A DNA stretch of 7,527 bases from Chryseobacterium gleum. Its GTDB lineage: Bacteria > Bacteroidota > Bacteroidia > Flavobacteriales_D > Crocinitomicaceae. Positions 6,264 to 7,527 of this stretch are shown here, piece by piece; within the stretch, counting starts at the first letter, position 1; each line of letters starts with the position of its first letter. Below the pieces are notes generated by a model. It ran no database searches and was not told the DNA's origin. It saw only the letters and a list, made by a program, of their open reading frames with translations. The position numbers and the translations under genes were made by a program. The stretch lies in the NCBI GenBank assembly GCA_943326315.2, contig CALPSU020000118.1, positions 1-7,527 on the forward strand, read 5' to 3'.

Positions 6264-7394
6264 ATGAGAAAAATACAAATGGTTGATCTTGTTTCACAAT
6301 ACAAAAAAATCAAACCAGAAATTGATTTAGCAATGCTAAATGTTTTAGAAAATGCGCAATTTATTAATGGTCCCGAAGTTATTGGTTTTAAAGCTGAACT
6401 AGAAAAATACCTTGGTGTGAATCATGTTATCCCATGTGCAAATGGTACGGATGCACTCCAAATAGCATTAATGGCTTTAGGTTTAAAACCTGGAGATGAA
6501 GTTATCACTCCATCGTTTACTTATATTGCTACAACTGAAGTAATGGCTCTATTAGGGTTGAAACCGATTTTTATTGATGTAAACCCTAATACATTTTGTA
6601 TTGACAGCTCCTTAATAGAAGCTGCTATAACAGAAAGAACAAAAGCAATCGTTCCAGTACACTTATATGGTCAGGCTGCAAATATGAATAAAATTATGGA
6701 AATTGCAAATAGATATAATTTATTTGTTATTGAAGACAATGCACAAGCGATTGGATGCAATTTCACCTTAACAAATGGTGAAATTGTTAAAACGGGTACA
6801 ATTGGGCACATTGGTTGCACCTCATTTTTTCCTTCAAAAAATCTAGGCTGTTTTGGTGATGGTGGAGCAATATTTACAAACGATGATGAGTTGGCTGTTA
6901 AACTAAAAATGATTTCAAATCATGGGCAAAGCAAGCAATATTATCATGATGTTGTAGGATGTAACTCAAGATTAGATAATATCCAAGCTGCAGTTCTAAG
7001 AATAAAATTAAAACATTTAGATAATTATAATGATTCTCGTAATAAAGTTGCTAACCATTACGATTCATTCTTAAGTCAATTTCCTCAAATATCCATTCCT
7101 GAAAGAGCAGGGAATTCAACCCATGTTTTTCATCAGTATACTTTAAAACTAGATGGATTAGATCGAGACGAACTTCGAGAATTTTTAGCTGAAAGAGATA
7201 TTCCAGCGATGATATACTATCCCATTCCAGCTCATAAACAAAAAATGTTTGAATCTTTCGGAAGTGCGGATACAATTCTACCTGTAACCGATTGGTTAAC
7301 AGAAAGAGTTATTTCTCTTCCTATTCATACAGAAATGGAAATAGAACAACTAGATAAAATTTGTGTAGCAATTGCTGAATTTATTAATAGATAA
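6264..7394 (+). CDS. DegT/DnrJ/EryC1/StrS sugar aminotransferase, WbpE-like
   Basis: This 376-residue PLP-dependent enzyme, fold type I, transfers an amino group (usually from glutamate) to a keto sugar nucleotide for surface polysaccharide synthesis. Visible family marks, numbered from ATG 6264, are ANGTDALQ (59-66, PLP phosphate binding), PGDEVITPSFTYIATTE, HLYGQ, VIEDNAQ with D158 pairing the PLP ring nitrogen, SFFPSK with the Schiff-base lysine K192, NSRLD (234-238), and a C-terminal YYPIPAHKQ. By motif it is closest to the WbpE/WlbC type, which makes 3-amino sugar acids from UDP-GlcNAc, but the exact substrate is not readable. The frame also opens at 6228, adding 12 residues that do not resemble the family start; MRKIQMVDL at 6264 is the better fit, and ATG 6279 is also possible. 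The next gene, a sugar-nucleotide dehydrogenase, starts 9 bp downstream and is surely co-transcribed. Confidence 0.93.
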   Translation: MRKIQMVDLVSQYKKIKPEIDLAMLNVLENAQFINGPEVIGFKAELEKYLGVNHVIPCANGTDALQIALMALGLKPGDEVITPSFTYIATTEVMALLGLKPIFIDVNPNTFCIDSSLIEAAITERTKAIVPVHLYGQAANMNKIMEIANRYNLFVIEDNAQAIGCNFTLTNGEIVKTGTIGHIGCTSFFPSKNLGCFGDGGAIFTNDDELAVKLKMISNHGQSKQYYHDVVGCNSRLDNIQAAVLRIKLKHLDNYNDSRNKVANHYDSFLSQFPQISIPERAGNSTHVFHQYTLKLDGLDRDELREFLAERDIPAMIYYPIPAHKQKMFESFGSADTILPVTDWLTERVISLPIHTEMEIEQLDKICVAIAEFINR

Positions 7395-7403
7395 TAGAAA
7401 AAA

Positions 7404-7527
7404 ATGAAAAAAATAGCTGTTGTTGGTACAGGATACGTTGGCTTAGTGACAGGTACTTGTTTTGCTGAAACTGGTAATCAAGTTCTATGTGTGGATATTG
7501 ATGAAAATAAAGTAAACAGAATGAGGA
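7404..7527 (+). CDS. UDP-glucose 6-dehydrogenase-type protein, 5' part only
   Basis: Only the first 41 codons are in the window; the gene runs off the right edge. They read MKKIAVVGTGYVGLVTGTCF, then AETGNQVLCVDIDENKVNRMR. This is the N-terminal NAD-binding Rossmann segment (G-T-G-Y-V-G at 8-13, acidic D30 after the second strand) of the UDP-glucose/GDP-mannose dehydrogenase family. The 'GTGYVGLVTGTCFAE' form is typical of UDP-glucose 6-dehydrogenase (Ugd), which oxidises UDP-glucose to UDP-glucuronate. UDP-GlcNAc dehydrogenases of the WbpA type usually read GLGYVGLP. The rest of the catalytic domain, including the active cysteine, is not visible, so the substrate call is provisional. The 9-bp gap from the aminotransferase gene shows it belongs to the same polysaccharide operon. 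Confidence 0.88.
   Translation, partial: MKKIAVVGTGYVGLVTGTCFAETGNQVLCVDIDENKVNRMR

Noticed and set aside
7051..7275. Open frame on the minus strand (74 codons)
   Set aside because: It is antisense to the C-terminal part of the aminotransferase, a well-conserved family region.

Overview
This window is a strongly AT-rich stretch (about 30% G+C by eye, not computed) of a bacterial chromosome. It most likely comes from the Bacteroidota, probably Flavobacteriales or a relative. The reasons are protein families typical of that group (DUF2851, and a short stand-alone PspC-domain protein ending in a charged tail plus 'SIWEL'), A-rich start regions without clear Shine-Dalgarno sequences, and weak -7 elements resembling TAnnTTTG. 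The assignment is inferred from family content; no 16S rRNA or other marker gene is present.

Layout. Positions 1-5804 hold six genes on the minus strand. Transcription runs leftward: a secreted SLT-type lytic transglycosylase, a DUF2851 protein, a small PspC-domain membrane protein, a two-TM potassium channel with a cytoplasmic RCK (TrkA) module, an RmlD-like extended SDR, and an APC-superfamily amino acid permease cut by the left edge. The four middle genes are packed very tightly (4-bp ATGA overlap, 6-bp gap, 2-bp gap). The outer gaps are 70 bp and 58 bp, so one operon is plausible. Positions 5805-5904 are a divergent promoter region. Rightward from it run yidD (5905-6144), an AT-rich inverted-repeat cluster (6154-6189), a DegT/DnrJ/EryC1/StrS sugar aminotransferase (6264-7394), and, after 9 bp, the first 41 codons of a UDP-glucose 6-dehydrogenase-type gene cut by the right edge.

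How it fits together. The right side looks like the beginning of a surface-polysaccharide or nucleotide-sugar locus (PLP-dependent aminotransferase plus sugar-nucleotide dehydrogenase). YidD is an envelope housekeeping factor. The left side groups several envelope-related functions: a peptidoglycan-cleaving enzyme, a PspC-type membrane protein, a K+ channel and an amino acid permease. A shared role in envelope or osmotic homeostasis is a guess from context only. Most genes are recognisable families. The points most worth a second look are the TVGFR selectivity filter of the channel, the metal-site-like core of the DUF2851 protein and its very tight coupling to the PspC-domain and channel genes, and the divergent lytic transglycosylase. 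No mobile elements, CRISPR arrays, tRNA or rRNA genes were seen, and no intergenic stretch exceeds 300 bases.
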